From Dehalococcoidia bacterium (GTDB taxonomy: Bacteria > Chloroflexota > Dehalococcoidia > UBA6926), in assembly GCA_030754805.1 (NCBI GenBank), contig JASLZO010000012.1:1-14298 (forward strand): a stretch of 14,298 nucleotides of DNA. Direction: 5' to 3'. Made by a program: the position numbers and the translations under genes. Below, piece by piece: positions 1 to 5,662 of the stretch (its first letter is position 1; each line of letters starts with the position of its first letter). Below the pieces are notes generated by a model. That model was given only the letters and a program-made list of their open reading frames with translations, searched no databases and was not told the DNA's origin.

Positions 1-65
1 GCAACGAGGTCATCAGCTACAAGTTCGGACCGCCGCGTGACGGGCAAACGGGAGAGCCATCGTGA
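1..65 (+). CDS. 3' end of a probable DUF35/OB-fold acyl-CoA-binding protein (partial)
   Basis: Only the last 20 codons are present, read in the frame that ends in TGA at 63-65; the gene begins before the window. The tail contains NEVISYKFGPPRDG, which resembles the end of the C-terminal OB fold of DUF35 proteins (an impression from memory, not an alignment). Such proteins are commonly encoded next to thiolase-fold lipid-transfer proteins and form complexes with them. The stop overlaps the GTG start of the following thiolase gene in a GTGA arrangement, which indicates translational coupling and fits that partnership. The fragment is too short for a firm family call; that it is the end of a coding frame coupled to the next gene is better supported than its identity. 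Confidence 0.5.
   Translation, partial: NEVISYKFGPPRDGQTGEPS
50..56 (+). promoter_or_regulatory. Ribosome binding site for the thiolase gene
   Basis: GGGAGAG lies 5 bases before the GTG at 62. It lies inside the end of the upstream reading frame and supports the GTG start over internal alternatives. Confidence 0.6.
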
Positions 66-1207
66 CTGAGGTCGTCGTCCTCGGTGTCGGGATCCATAAG
101 TTCGGGCGGTACGACGACAAGTCGTATCAGGATATCGGCAGGGAAGCCGCGGTGATGGCGCTTCAGGACGCCGGCATTGCGTGGAGGGACGTCGATGCCG
201 CGTTCTCCGCCTCGATGAACCTCCCGCCGACGACGGGCCCACGGATCCTAGGCGAACTTGGCCTCACATCGATTCCGATATTCGACGTCGAATGCGCGTC
301 CGCGAGTGGCGCCGTCCCGATCTGGCTCGGATACCAGATGATCTCGACCGGTGTGAAGGATGTCGTGCTCGCGATGGGGGTCGAGAAGATGCCGCGGGGA
401 TTCATGGACCCACGGTCAATCTACGAGGACTGGCAGATCCGCATGGGACTGGGCGTAAACCCGATGTACTGGGCCCTGTGGGCACAGAGACACATGGCGG
501 ACTATGGAACCACAGAACAGCAGATCGCTCAGGTCTCCGTGAAGAACCACAAACATGGTGCGTCGAATCCATACGCGATGTATCAGAAAGAGACGCCGCT
601 GGAAGAGGTCATGAACTCGCGCTTGATCTGCGATCCGATCCGGCTCCTCGAACTCTGTGCTCCGAACGAAGGGGCGGCGGCGGTCGTGCTGTGCTCGGCG
701 GAGTTCGCAGCGCGCTCTTCACGACAAACCCCGGTCACGATTGCTGGCGTTTCGTTGCGGAGCCCGCTCTATCCACAGACCCGGGCGCCGTCCTACAGCA
801 TTACGGCGAACATGAAGAATCCCTGGCCGACGACGATCGCCTCGCAGGAGGCGTACGAGATGGCTGGCATGGGTCCCGAGGACCTGGATGTCGTCGAATT
901 GCAAGATGCGGATGCTTTCTCCGAAATCCGGTATATGGAAGAACTGGGTTTGTGTGCCGACGGCGAAGGGGGCCCTCTCGTCGAATCTGGAGCCACCGAG
1001 ATCGGGGGGCGCTTACCCGTCAACCCGAGCGGAGGACTGCTCTCCAAAGGCGAACCAATGGGCGCTTCAGCGGTTGCGCAGATTGTCGAGCTGACGTGGC
1101 AGCTGCGCGGCGAAGCCGGAGCGCGGCAGGTCGAGGGCGCAAAGGTGGCCCTGGCGCACGTCATCGGGGCCGGTGACAACTGCGGCGTTACGATTCTGAA
1201 GCGATGA
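62..1207 (+). CDS. Thiolase-fold lipid-transfer / acetyl-CoA acetyltransferase family protein with degenerate active site
   Basis: 381 residues, the usual length for a full SCP2/Ltp-type thiolase fold, with GTG start and a good ribosome binding site. Family marks: an N-terminal VLGVG-H-FG segment, GVEKM near residues 106-110, ELQDADAFSEI near 279-289, NPSGG at 321-325 and a C-terminal GDNCGV with Cys374. The first half carries ECASASG at 77-83; aligning by SG and by the distance to GVEKM puts Ser80, not Cys78, at the place of the nucleophilic cysteine. The normal GHPxGA motif reads GEPMGA at 330-335, so the catalytic His is Glu331. Thiolase-fold proteins without these residues include Ltp2, a retro-aldolase of steroid side-chain breakdown that works with a DUF35 partner; the upstream partial gene may be such a partner. 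The substrate is unknown. The stop overlaps the next start by ATGA. Confidence 0.85.
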   Translation: MTEVVVLGVGIHKFGRYDDKSYQDIGREAAVMALQDAGIAWRDVDAAFSASMNLPPTTGPRILGELGLTSIPIFDVECASASGAVPIWLGYQMISTGVKDVVLAMGVEKMPRGFMDPRSIYEDWQIRMGLGVNPMYWALWAQRHMADYGTTEQQIAQVSVKNHKHGASNPYAMYQKETPLEEVMNSRLICDPIRLLELCAPNEGAAAVVLCSAEFAARSSRQTPVTIAGVSLRSPLYPQTRAPSYSITANMKNPWPTTIASQEAYEMAGMGPEDLDVVELQDADAFSEIRYMEELGLCADGEGGPLVESGATEIGGRLPVNPSGGLLSKGEPMGASAVAQIVELTWQLRGEAGARQVEGAKVALAHVIGAGDNCGVTILKR

Positions 1208-1530
1208 ATACCGCTGACCCGGGCGGGGAGATCAGGCTTGACCTCCGAGGCCTGGTCTGCCCCGACCCTCTGATGAAGACTATGGAGGCCCTCGCGAATT
1301 GTGGCCCGGGCCAGCGCGTGGTGGCGGAGGTCGATTTCTCTCCCGCTGTACTGACTCTTTCGAGTATCGCGCAGCGCCAGCCGTGGGACCTCTTCATCCA
1401 AGGGATATCGGATGGGAAAGAGTGGCGGCTCACGTCCGTTCATGCTCACTGCTTCCCCAGATGGCAAGACCGTCTGGGTGCAGGAGAGGGGATCCAACGG
1501 GAATGTGGTTCTAGATGCGATTACACTTGA
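1204..1530 (+). CDS. TusA-family sulfur-carrier protein with a non-homologous C-terminal tail
   Basis: 108 residues. Residues 11-79 match the TusA/SirA fold: LDLRGLVCPDPLMKTMEAL at 12-30 carries the CPxP signature with the sulfur-accepting Cys19, and the strand EWRLTSV at 73-79 corresponds to the family's last beta strand. TusA proteins carry persulfide sulfur between donors such as rhodaneses or cysteine desulfurases and acceptors in tRNA thiolation, molybdenum-cofactor supply or sulfur oxidation. Family members usually end at about 75-80 residues; here about 29 more residues follow, from DNA that in the next frame encodes a beta-propeller. The tail is therefore probably read-on through foreign or frameshifted sequence. 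The start overlaps the thiolase stop (ATGA), indicating coupled translation. Confidence 0.75.
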   Translation: MNTADPGGEIRLDLRGLVCPDPLMKTMEALANCGPGQRVVAEVDFSPAVLTLSSIAQRQPWDLFIQGISDGKEWRLTSVHAHCFPRWQDRLGAGEGIQRECGSRCDYT

Positions 1531-1849
1531 GCCCTTCTCTCGAGTGCCGACCGGTGAGAACGTGATCATGAACACGTTTAGCCCTGACGGAACGGTGAGC
1601 TACACTGCCCACTCCAAGGACACGGTCGTAGTCGCAAACAGCGTCGAGGCACCGTTCACCGAACTGTGGAGGGCGACGGTGGGAACGAGCCCATCAAAGG
1701 TTGCTGTCCACCCGAACGGTGAGTTCGTTTATGCGACCATCAGCAAGGAAGCGGCGGTAGCGGTCATCAACGCGGCCACCGGTGACGTGGTGCAGCGTAT
1801 CGAGATGGGCACGGATCCGAACACGATCTTTGTGCGTGAGCGTGCGTAA
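1412..1849 (+). pseudogene. C-terminal fragment of a YVTN/NHL-like beta-propeller protein
   Basis: The frame is open from ATG 1412 (or ATG 1442) to TAA 1847-1849. Propeller-like sequence starts near base 1433 with RPFMLTASPDGKTVWVQ. The repeat signature recurs as FSPDGTVSYT and VAVHPNGEFVYATIS, followed by AAVAVINAATGDVVQRI. That is about three blades of roughly 45 residues, whereas a closed YVTN propeller needs about seven and normally has a secretion signal, which is missing. The frame overlaps the TusA-like frame by about 118 bases and differs from it by one base of phase. This looks like the 3' remnant of a larger gene joined to the TusA gene by deletion, or a TusA-propeller fusion broken by a frameshift. 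A short independently translated protein is less likely, since no clear ribosome binding site is visible. Confidence 0.6.
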
Positions 1850-1864
1850 AGTCCGAGCGCGTTA

Positions 1865-2551
1865 ATGGTCCAAGAGAACGACGAAGCGGTCCCGGCCGGG
1901 CAAGCACACGAAGCTGTCCGAGCCGGGACTGCGGTCGTGGTCGATATCCGGGATTCGAGACAGTTCGACTCCGGACACCCCGTTGGGGCGCTGAATCTTC
2001 CTTACAGCGCACGTGGCCTGGCAAGCCGGGTTTCTGACCTTCTTGCCGCGGCATATGGCATCGGGTCGCCGCCAGTCATTCTGATCGCGGGCGATGAGGA
2101 GACGGCCCAAGCTGCTCTGGAGCAATTGGGTGATACCGAGAGTCTTTCGGCGACGGTAATCACCGGGGGGATTGCGGCGTGGGTCGATGCGGGGCTGCCC
2201 GTCGAGACCGTCGAGGAGATCGATGTCGGCGACCTGGCGCCGGACGTTCGGGCGGATAACCTGATCACACTTGATGTGCGTGAACCGATCGAATGGGAAA
2301 TGGGCCACGTGCCGGGCGCTCTTCTTATCTCTCTGGGGGAGTTGGGGGAGCGGGTCGCGGAGGTGCCAACGGATCGTCCAGTGGCGGTTATTTCCGAGGC
2401 TGGGGTACGGAGCGCCATGGCGGCGTCCATCCTTTGTGTGAAGGGGCACGGAGAGAATCTCCTCCACGCGGTCGCCGGGACGGCGGCCTATCGAGGGGCC
2501 GGACTTCCGATGGAGTACGCGGAAGCAGAGATCGAAGACGAGGACGGATAG
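1865..2551 (+). CDS. Tandem rhodanese-domain protein lacking catalytic cysteines
   Basis: 228 residues in two rhodanese-like domains. Domain 1 spans about 10-113 with DIRDSRQFDSGHPVGALNLP at 27-46. Domain 2 spans about 118-216 with DVREPIEWEMGHVPGALLIS at 137-156. An active rhodanese has a persulfide-bearing Cys at the head of the loop after the central strand. In domain 1 that place reads ILIAGDEETA (73-82), and in domain 2 AVISEAGVRS (174-183), with Ser177 where Cys is expected while the GxRS part of the loop is kept. Cys191 is the only cysteine and lies elsewhere. The protein is therefore probably a binding or regulatory rhodanese rather than a sulfurtransferase. It starts 15 bases after the propeller fragment; no convincing ribosome binding site precedes ATG 1865. 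Acidic C-terminus. Confidence 0.8.
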   Translation: MVQENDEAVPAGQAHEAVRAGTAVVVDIRDSRQFDSGHPVGALNLPYSARGLASRVSDLLAAAYGIGSPPVILIAGDEETAQAALEQLGDTESLSATVITGGIAAWVDAGLPVETVEEIDVGDLAPDVRADNLITLDVREPIEWEMGHVPGALLISLGELGERVAEVPTDRPVAVISEAGVRSAMAASILCVKGHGENLLHAVAGTAAYRGAGLPMEYAEAEIEDEDG

Positions 2552-2604
2552 GAGCGGGCGGAGACCAGACCGGCCCTCCTTCGCCGTATCGGCCGCCAGG
2601 AATC

Positions 2605-2661
2605 GACTCGCAGCAGCAGGAAACATCTCTGATTCGCCGTTTGAACCAGGTGCTGCGAGTC
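2605..2661. repeat. 11-bp perfect inverted repeat, 35-base spacer
   Basis: GACTCGCAGCA at 2605-2615 is the exact reverse complement of TGCTGCGAGTC at 2651-2661. It lies 54 bases after the rhodanese stop. No T-run follows, so it is not a standard intrinsic terminator, but it could fold at the 3' end of the transcript. Confidence 0.6.
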
Positions 2662-2742
2662 TAGGTCGGCCGGCTCTTCACAACCTCCATACATTTGCGC
2701 GTTACATCGTCCGCGTGACCCCCTCGTGGTGACTGCGTATGC

Positions 2743-2754
2743 CTGTGTACACAG
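2743..2754. promoter_or_regulatory. 12-bp perfect palindrome, possible operator
   Basis: CTGTGTACACAG is fully self-complementary. It stands about 40 bases before the start of the decayed secreted protease, where an operator for that gene could have been. No convincing -35/-10 pair is seen beside it. Confidence 0.3.
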
Positions 2755-2793
2755 AAGCGTGGAGGAGGGGGCGACACGATCAGGATCCTGACC

Positions 2794-3051
2794 ATGAAGA
2801 GGAGGCTGGGGTTCGGGACGACGATGCTCACTGCCCTAGCAGCATTCTGCCGGTTCATCTCCGACCAACTGGCTCCGGCCCCCGCGTCCGCGTCCGTTTC
2901 GGTGTAGGACGAAGACACGGTCATGGGCCTCTACGAGCAGACCGTTCCGGCCGTCGCTGAGATCAGCGTGACGTAGTAGGGCCGACTATTCGGCCGGTCA
3001 GGGACGGACGCCGGGTTCCTTGTCAACTCCGCTATCGTCTTCGGGCCGTGA
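2794..3051 (+). pseudogene. Decayed N-terminus of a secreted trypsin-like (HtrA/DegP-type) serine protease
   Basis: Read in one frame from ATG 2794, the first 37 codons give a signal-peptide-like segment: MKRR, a hydrophobic stretch, then an Ala/Pro-rich part with a possible ASA cleavage site. TAG at 2905 interrupts it. The same frame continues with DEDTVMGLYEQTVPAVAEIS, close in style to the conserved start of mature S1C proteases (LYE-x-x-x-PAVV-x-I-x-V). Two adjacent TAG codons (2974-2979) follow, then GRLFGRSGTDAGFLVNSA, which resembles the SGTGSGFLVD strand of these proteases. TGA at 3049 ends it, and the opposite-strand SRPBCC gene begins its 3' end there. The catalytic triad region is absent. 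Keeping the frame across three nonsense codons argues for point-mutation decay followed by truncation. The family call rests on motif resemblance. Confidence 0.55.
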
Positions 3052-3517
3052 GTTCCCAGATCCCGTCGGTCCCGACCCTTTGGACCTCGACCTTGAGCGA
3101 TTCGAGGGAAGTCCGGACCATCGACTCCCAGCCCGGCCGGCAGCTGTCGATCTGTGCCTGGTCGATGTCTTCGGCGAATGTCATTGTGTCGATCTGCATG
3201 CTCTTGCGCCCGGTGTAGTCGAGTTCGAACTTTCGCTCGAAGCGCAGTCCTTCGGCGGACGACTCAAACGTGATGAGCCACGGGAAGTCGTCTTCGGCGA
3301 GAGTCGATTGGACCGTCACCAATTCGTCGCCCACTGCGAGGACCATCTCCAGCGTTGATCCGCGGTGCCAAGAAGCACCGTCGGTCCAGTGCGCTTCTTT
3401 GCATGCCGCGTTCCAGTTTGGCCATCCCTCGAGGTCCCGGAAGACGTTCCAAACCGCTGGAGGCGGCGTTCCGATGTCGATCTCTGCGGTGATCACTCTA
3501 CGGTTGTCGTTGGTCAT
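3032..3517 (-). CDS. SRPBCC (START/Bet v1-like) ligand-binding protein
   Basis: 161 residues. The N-terminus runs ITAEIDIGTPPPAVWNVFRD followed by LEGWPNWNA, the typical first strand and helix-loop of polyketide cyclase/START-like proteins (strand, then PxxVWxxhxD, then a W-x-x-W pair). The remainder alternates charged strands and ends in a long helix around residues 117-145 that would cover the hydrophobic cavity. These proteins bind lipids or other hydrophobic ligands. CoxG, an accessory of molybdenum hydroxylases, shares the fold, but the sequence here looks like the general polyketide-cyclase-2 type. Start chosen at ATG 3517, with AAAGGAG (minus strand, plus coordinates 3527-3533) 9 bases upstream. 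It lies 29 bases downstream of the membrane-protein gene on the same strand and is probably cotranscribed with it. Ligand unknown. Confidence 0.75.
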   Translation of the reverse strand: MTNDNRRVITAEIDIGTPPPAVWNVFRDLEGWPNWNAACKEAHWTDGASWHRGSTLEMVLAVGDELVTVQSTLAEDDFPWLITFESSAEGLRFERKFELDYTGRKSMQIDTMTFAEDIDQAQIDSCRPGWESMVRTSLESLKVEVQRVGTDGIWELTARRR

Positions 3518-3546
3518 CGGGGCGGACTCCTTTCAGCGGTCAGTTG

Positions 3547-4056
3547 CTACGCGTACCGAGCGGTCGCCATGGCCGTGATGGCAAGTACGAGCAGGCCGAA
3601 GTTGATCTTCCCTATGAGCCAGAGCCTGCTTTCGATTCGCGCGACCCGCTCAGTTGCCTCCGGGCCAGGCTGTTCTCCCTGGAGCACCTGTTCCGCGAGT
3701 CGAGCACCTAGGGCATCGAGCCGCCACCTCTGCAGCCGAACGAGGCCGTCGCCGACGATCAACGCCAGAACACCCATCGCTCCACCGAAGAGGATTGTGC
3801 GTCCCCAGGCGGTCGAAAAGAAGATGCTGTAGTCATCGCGACCCAGGATTAGAATCATCGCCGCGCCCGACAGGACCGTCACGAGTGACGCTCCCAGAAG
3901 AGCGGGGCCCATCACCGGCAGCATCGGGCCCATCGTGCGCCGAAGCGCACCGGGCCCCTGAGAACGTAAGTGTGGTTCCAGCAACAGCGTCAGGAATGCG
4001 ATTGAACCCACCCAAAAGATTCCAAGACCGATATGGAGGACGCGCAGGATCGCCAT
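3547..4056 (-). CDS. Four-helix integral membrane protein (DUF2269/CopD-like), function unknown
   Basis: 169 residues from ATG 4056. Four hydrophobic segments are visible at about 4-25, 50-72, 84-104 and 144-165. The first helix contains HIGLGIFWVGSIAF, the G-x-x-F/W-W-x-G pattern with an early His seen in DUF2269- and CopD-like small membrane proteins. A charged loop between helices 3 and 4 (about 105-143) is probably cytoplasmic. The frame stays open upstream to 4161, but that extension is Arg/Ser-rich and runs into the operator, so the start immediately before the first helix is preferred; the ribosome binding site is weak. The gene is divergent from the Mo-hydroxylase operon and shares its 202-base control region. 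The role is not known; family assignment is tentative. Confidence 0.65.
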   Translation of the reverse strand: MAILRVLHIGLGIFWVGSIAFLTLLLEPHLRSQGPGALRRTMGPMLPVMGPALLGASLVTVLSGAAMILILGRDDYSIFFSTAWGRTILFGGAMGVLALIVGDGLVRLQRWRLDALGARLAEQVLQGEQPGPEATERVARIESRLWLIGKINFGLLVLAITAMATARYA

Positions 4057-4115
4057 CGAACCCCGAACCCACTCTGAATCCACCCGTTCGCACGCTCCTG
4101 ATGACGAAGTTCCGC

Positions 4116-4137
4116 GTCCCGCTCTATGGTGCGGGAC
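4116..4137. repeat. 7-bp perfect hairpin in the divergent control region
   Basis: GTCCCGC at 4116-4122 and GCGGGAC at 4131-4137 are exact reverse complements around an 8-base loop. It lies directly downstream of the minus-strand TACAAT box, so it would fold at the 5' end of the membrane-protein transcript or act as a protein site on DNA. Confidence 0.5.
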
Positions 4138-4143
4138 ATTGTA
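4138..4143 (-). promoter_or_regulatory. Candidate -10 box for the minus-strand membrane-protein operon
   Basis: TACAAT on the minus strand, five of six bases matching the consensus. No good -35 box is seen; instead the dyad operator occupies that place, about 10 bases upstream, so a regulator bound there would be expected to control this promoter. Confidence 0.4.
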
Positions 4144-4153
4144 GAGGGGTGCA

Positions 4154-4178
4154 TGAGACAAGTGTCTCAGTTGTGAGA
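4154..4178. promoter_or_regulatory. Overlapping dyad operator with three half-sites
   Basis: TGAGACA (4154-4160) and TGTCTCA (4163-4169) form a perfect 7-bp dyad with a 2-base centre. TCTCA (4165-4169) also forms a 5-bp dyad with TGAGA (4174-4178) across GTTG. The three half-sites alternate in direction and lie between the divergent membrane-protein gene and the molybdenum-hydroxylase operon, where a TetR- or GntR-type repressor would sit. No regulator gene is present in the window, so the cognate protein is unknown. Confidence 0.6.
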
Positions 4179-4245
4179 AGATGAACCCGTCGAGAGTAGT
4201 GGTAGGGTTCTGATCGGGGGCGACACGCTCGCTTCCGGTACATCA

Positions 4246-4253
4246 GGGGGAGG
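4246..4253 (+). promoter_or_regulatory. Ribosome binding site deciding the FAD-subunit start
   Basis: GGGGGAGG lies 5 bases before ATG 4259. The alternative GTG at 4253 overlaps this site itself, which favours the ATG. Confidence 0.65.
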
Positions 4254-4258
4254 TGACT

Positions 4259-5137
4259 ATGCGCGACTTTGAATATGTGGCTCCGACGTCGATCGACGGG
4301 GCCGTCCAAGCGTTTGCCGGCGCCAACGGCAACGCCCGAGCCCTTGCCGGGGGGACTGATCTGATAGACCAGATCCGCGTCGGCAGATGGACGCCCGAAA
4401 TCGTGATCGATATGAAGCGGATCCCAGAGTTGAACATCCTTGAGTACTCGGCCAGCACCGGCCTGCGAATCGGCGCTGCAGTGTCCCTCGCCCGTGTGCA
4501 CAACCATCCGGACGTCGTTGCGAATTACCCGGGTGTCGAGATACCGACGGGGTTCGTCGGGTCTGTGCAAATCCAGAATCGTGGGTCGATCGGCGGGAAC
4601 ATAGGGAACGGCGCTCCCTCGGGCGATACCATCTCACCCCTGATCGCGTTGAATGCGACAGTGACGATCACAGGGCCTCGCGGCCAGAGGGAAGAGCCAC
4701 TTGAGGGCATCTTCGCCGGTCCCGGCCAATTGACCCTCCAACCGGACGAATTCCTGGTGGAGGTCAAGGTCCCGCCACCCGCACCGCGCAGCAGCAGCCA
4801 CTATGTCCGGTTTATCCCCCGTGCCGAGATGGACATCGCCGTTGCCGGCGTTGGGGTCTCGATGACGGTCGCCGACGGCGGACGCGTGGAAGAAGTTGGA
4901 ATCGTGCTCACTTCTGTCGCACCGACCCCCGTGAGGGCGACTGCGGCGGAGGGCGTTGTGCGAGGGCAGCAATTGACTCGCGACATCGTTCGACAAGCGG
5001 GAGAGCGCGCGATCGAGGCGGCTAGCCCGATCTCGGACGTCCGGGGATCGGCCGAATACCGCATCGAACTGGTCAAGGTGCTGACTCGTCGAGCGCTTGC
5101 TTCGTGTGCAGGCCAGCTTGGCGTGCAGGTCGACTGA
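4259..5137 (+). CDS. Molybdenum hydroxylase FAD-binding (medium) subunit, CoxM/XdhB-like
   Basis: 292 residues, the usual length for the medium subunit. It accepts electrons from the [2Fe-2S] subunit onto FAD and passes them to the final acceptor. The first FAD pyrophosphate loop is ALAGGTDL at 28-35. The second is RGSIGGNIGNGAPSGDT at 108-124, with the SIGGN motif that replaces the more common TIGGN. The N-terminal start MRDFEYVAPTSIDGA is typical of the family. The C-terminal domain (about 180-285) is the CO-dehydrogenase-flavoprotein C-terminal type. The start is ATG 4259, since the other candidate GTG at 4253 falls within the Shine-Dalgarno sequence. It is the first gene of a medium-small-large operon, following the dyad operator; 45 bases separate it from the small subunit. 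Confidence 0.92.
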   Translation: MRDFEYVAPTSIDGAVQAFAGANGNARALAGGTDLIDQIRVGRWTPEIVIDMKRIPELNILEYSASTGLRIGAAVSLARVHNHPDVVANYPGVEIPTGFVGSVQIQNRGSIGGNIGNGAPSGDTISPLIALNATVTITGPRGQREEPLEGIFAGPGQLTLQPDEFLVEVKVPPPAPRSSSHYVRFIPRAEMDIAVAGVGVSMTVADGGRVEEVGIVLTSVAPTPVRATAAEGVVRGQQLTRDIVRQAGERAIEAASPISDVRGSAEYRIELVKVLTRRALASCAGQLGVQVD

Positions 5138-5182
5138 CCGTTTCCTAATACCGAACATCCGAATATCGAGTAGGAGAAACCG

Positions 5183-5653
5183 ATGGCAAAGCGACGAATC
5201 GTCAGTTTCGAAGTGAACGGAGATAACGTCGAGGTTGCGGTCGAGCCGCGGCAGACGCTTCTTGAGGTCCTCCGTGACGAGCTGGAACTCACCGGGGCGA
5301 AGGAGGGCTGTAGCAACGGGAACTGCGGCGCGTGCACCGTGATCGTGGACGGCGTCACGATTGACTCGTGTTGCTCACTCGGCGTTGAGATGGAGGGCCG
5401 ACAGATCAAGACGGTCGAGGGCCTGGCTAACGGTACGGAACTGCACCCTATTCAACAGGCGTTCATCGACAACGGTGGTCTTCAGTGTGGTATCTGCACT
5501 CCTGGTTTCCTGATGTCCACCGTATACCTGCTGGAGAACAACCCTCATCCGACAGAGGAAGAGATTCGCTTGAACCTTGCCGGGAACCTGTGTCGCTGCA
5601 CTGGTTACGACAAGATCATCCGGTCGGTACAGGCGGTAGCAGGGACGTCCTAG
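5183..5653 (+). CDS. Molybdenum hydroxylase [2Fe-2S] (small) subunit, CoxS/XdhC-type ferredoxin subunit
   Basis: 156 residues, full length. The N-terminal plant-ferredoxin-like domain binds one [2Fe-2S] centre through Cys43, Cys48, Cys51 and Cys63 (EGCSNGNCGACTV). The C-terminal four-helix domain binds the second, through Cys102 and Cys105 (CGICTPG) and Cys137 and Cys139 (NLCRCTGY). All eight ligands are present. It relays electrons from the molybdopterin centre of the large subunit to FAD in the medium subunit. An extra cysteine, Cys64, directly follows Cys63. AGGAGA at 5172-5177 sits 5 bases before the ATG. The stop codon overlaps the AGGAGG that serves the large-subunit gene 9 bases downstream, so the two are closely coupled. 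Confidence 0.95.
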   Translation: MAKRRIVSFEVNGDNVEVAVEPRQTLLEVLRDELELTGAKEGCSNGNCGACTVIVDGVTIDSCCSLGVEMEGRQIKTVEGLANGTELHPIQQAFIDNGGLQCGICTPGFLMSTVYLLENNPHPTEEEIRLNLAGNLCRCTGYDKIIRSVQAVAGTS

Positions 5654-5657
5654 GAGG
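5652..5657 (+). promoter_or_regulatory. Ribosome binding site of the large subunit, overlapping the small-subunit stop
   Basis: AGGAGG starts inside the TAG stop at 5651-5653 and lies 5 bases before ATG 5663. This tight layout favours coupled, near-equimolar translation of the two subunits. Confidence 0.75.
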
Positions 5658-5662
5658 CAGTC

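Larger units (their letters stand above)
2552..2793. other. Non-coding stretch with an inverted repeat and a palindrome
   Basis: No frame here looks like a real gene on either strand. It holds the 11-bp inverted repeat at 2605-2661 and a 12-bp palindrome at 2743-2754, listed separately. With the protease remnant that follows, it makes about 480 bases without an intact gene. Confidence 0.6.

Noticed and set aside
181..1176. Long open frame of 331 codons inside the thiolase gene
   Set aside because: It is a plus-strand shadow in another frame, rich in Arg/Gly/His with no family motifs, while the overlapping frame has clear thiolase-fold features.
2739..2960. 73-codon frame across the decayed protease
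   Set aside because: Its sequence is Arg/His/Asp-rich without motifs, whereas the neighbouring frame shows signal-peptide and protease-like segments interrupted by stops.
2905..2979. Amber codons in the protease remnant as evidence of stop-codon recoding
   Set aside because: Several intact genes in the window end in TAG (for example at 5651, 9445 and 12773), and the remnant lacks its catalytic part, so ordinary gene decay explains it better.
3020..3358. 112-codon plus-strand frame over the SRPBCC gene
   Set aside because: The opposite strand encodes a recognisable START-like protein with a good ribosome binding site; the plus frame has no family features.
4057..4161. N-terminal extension of the membrane protein to an ATG at 4161
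   Set aside because: The extra 35 residues are Arg/Ser/Gly-rich, would translate through the candidate -10 box and hairpin, and precede the natural first helix start at 4056.
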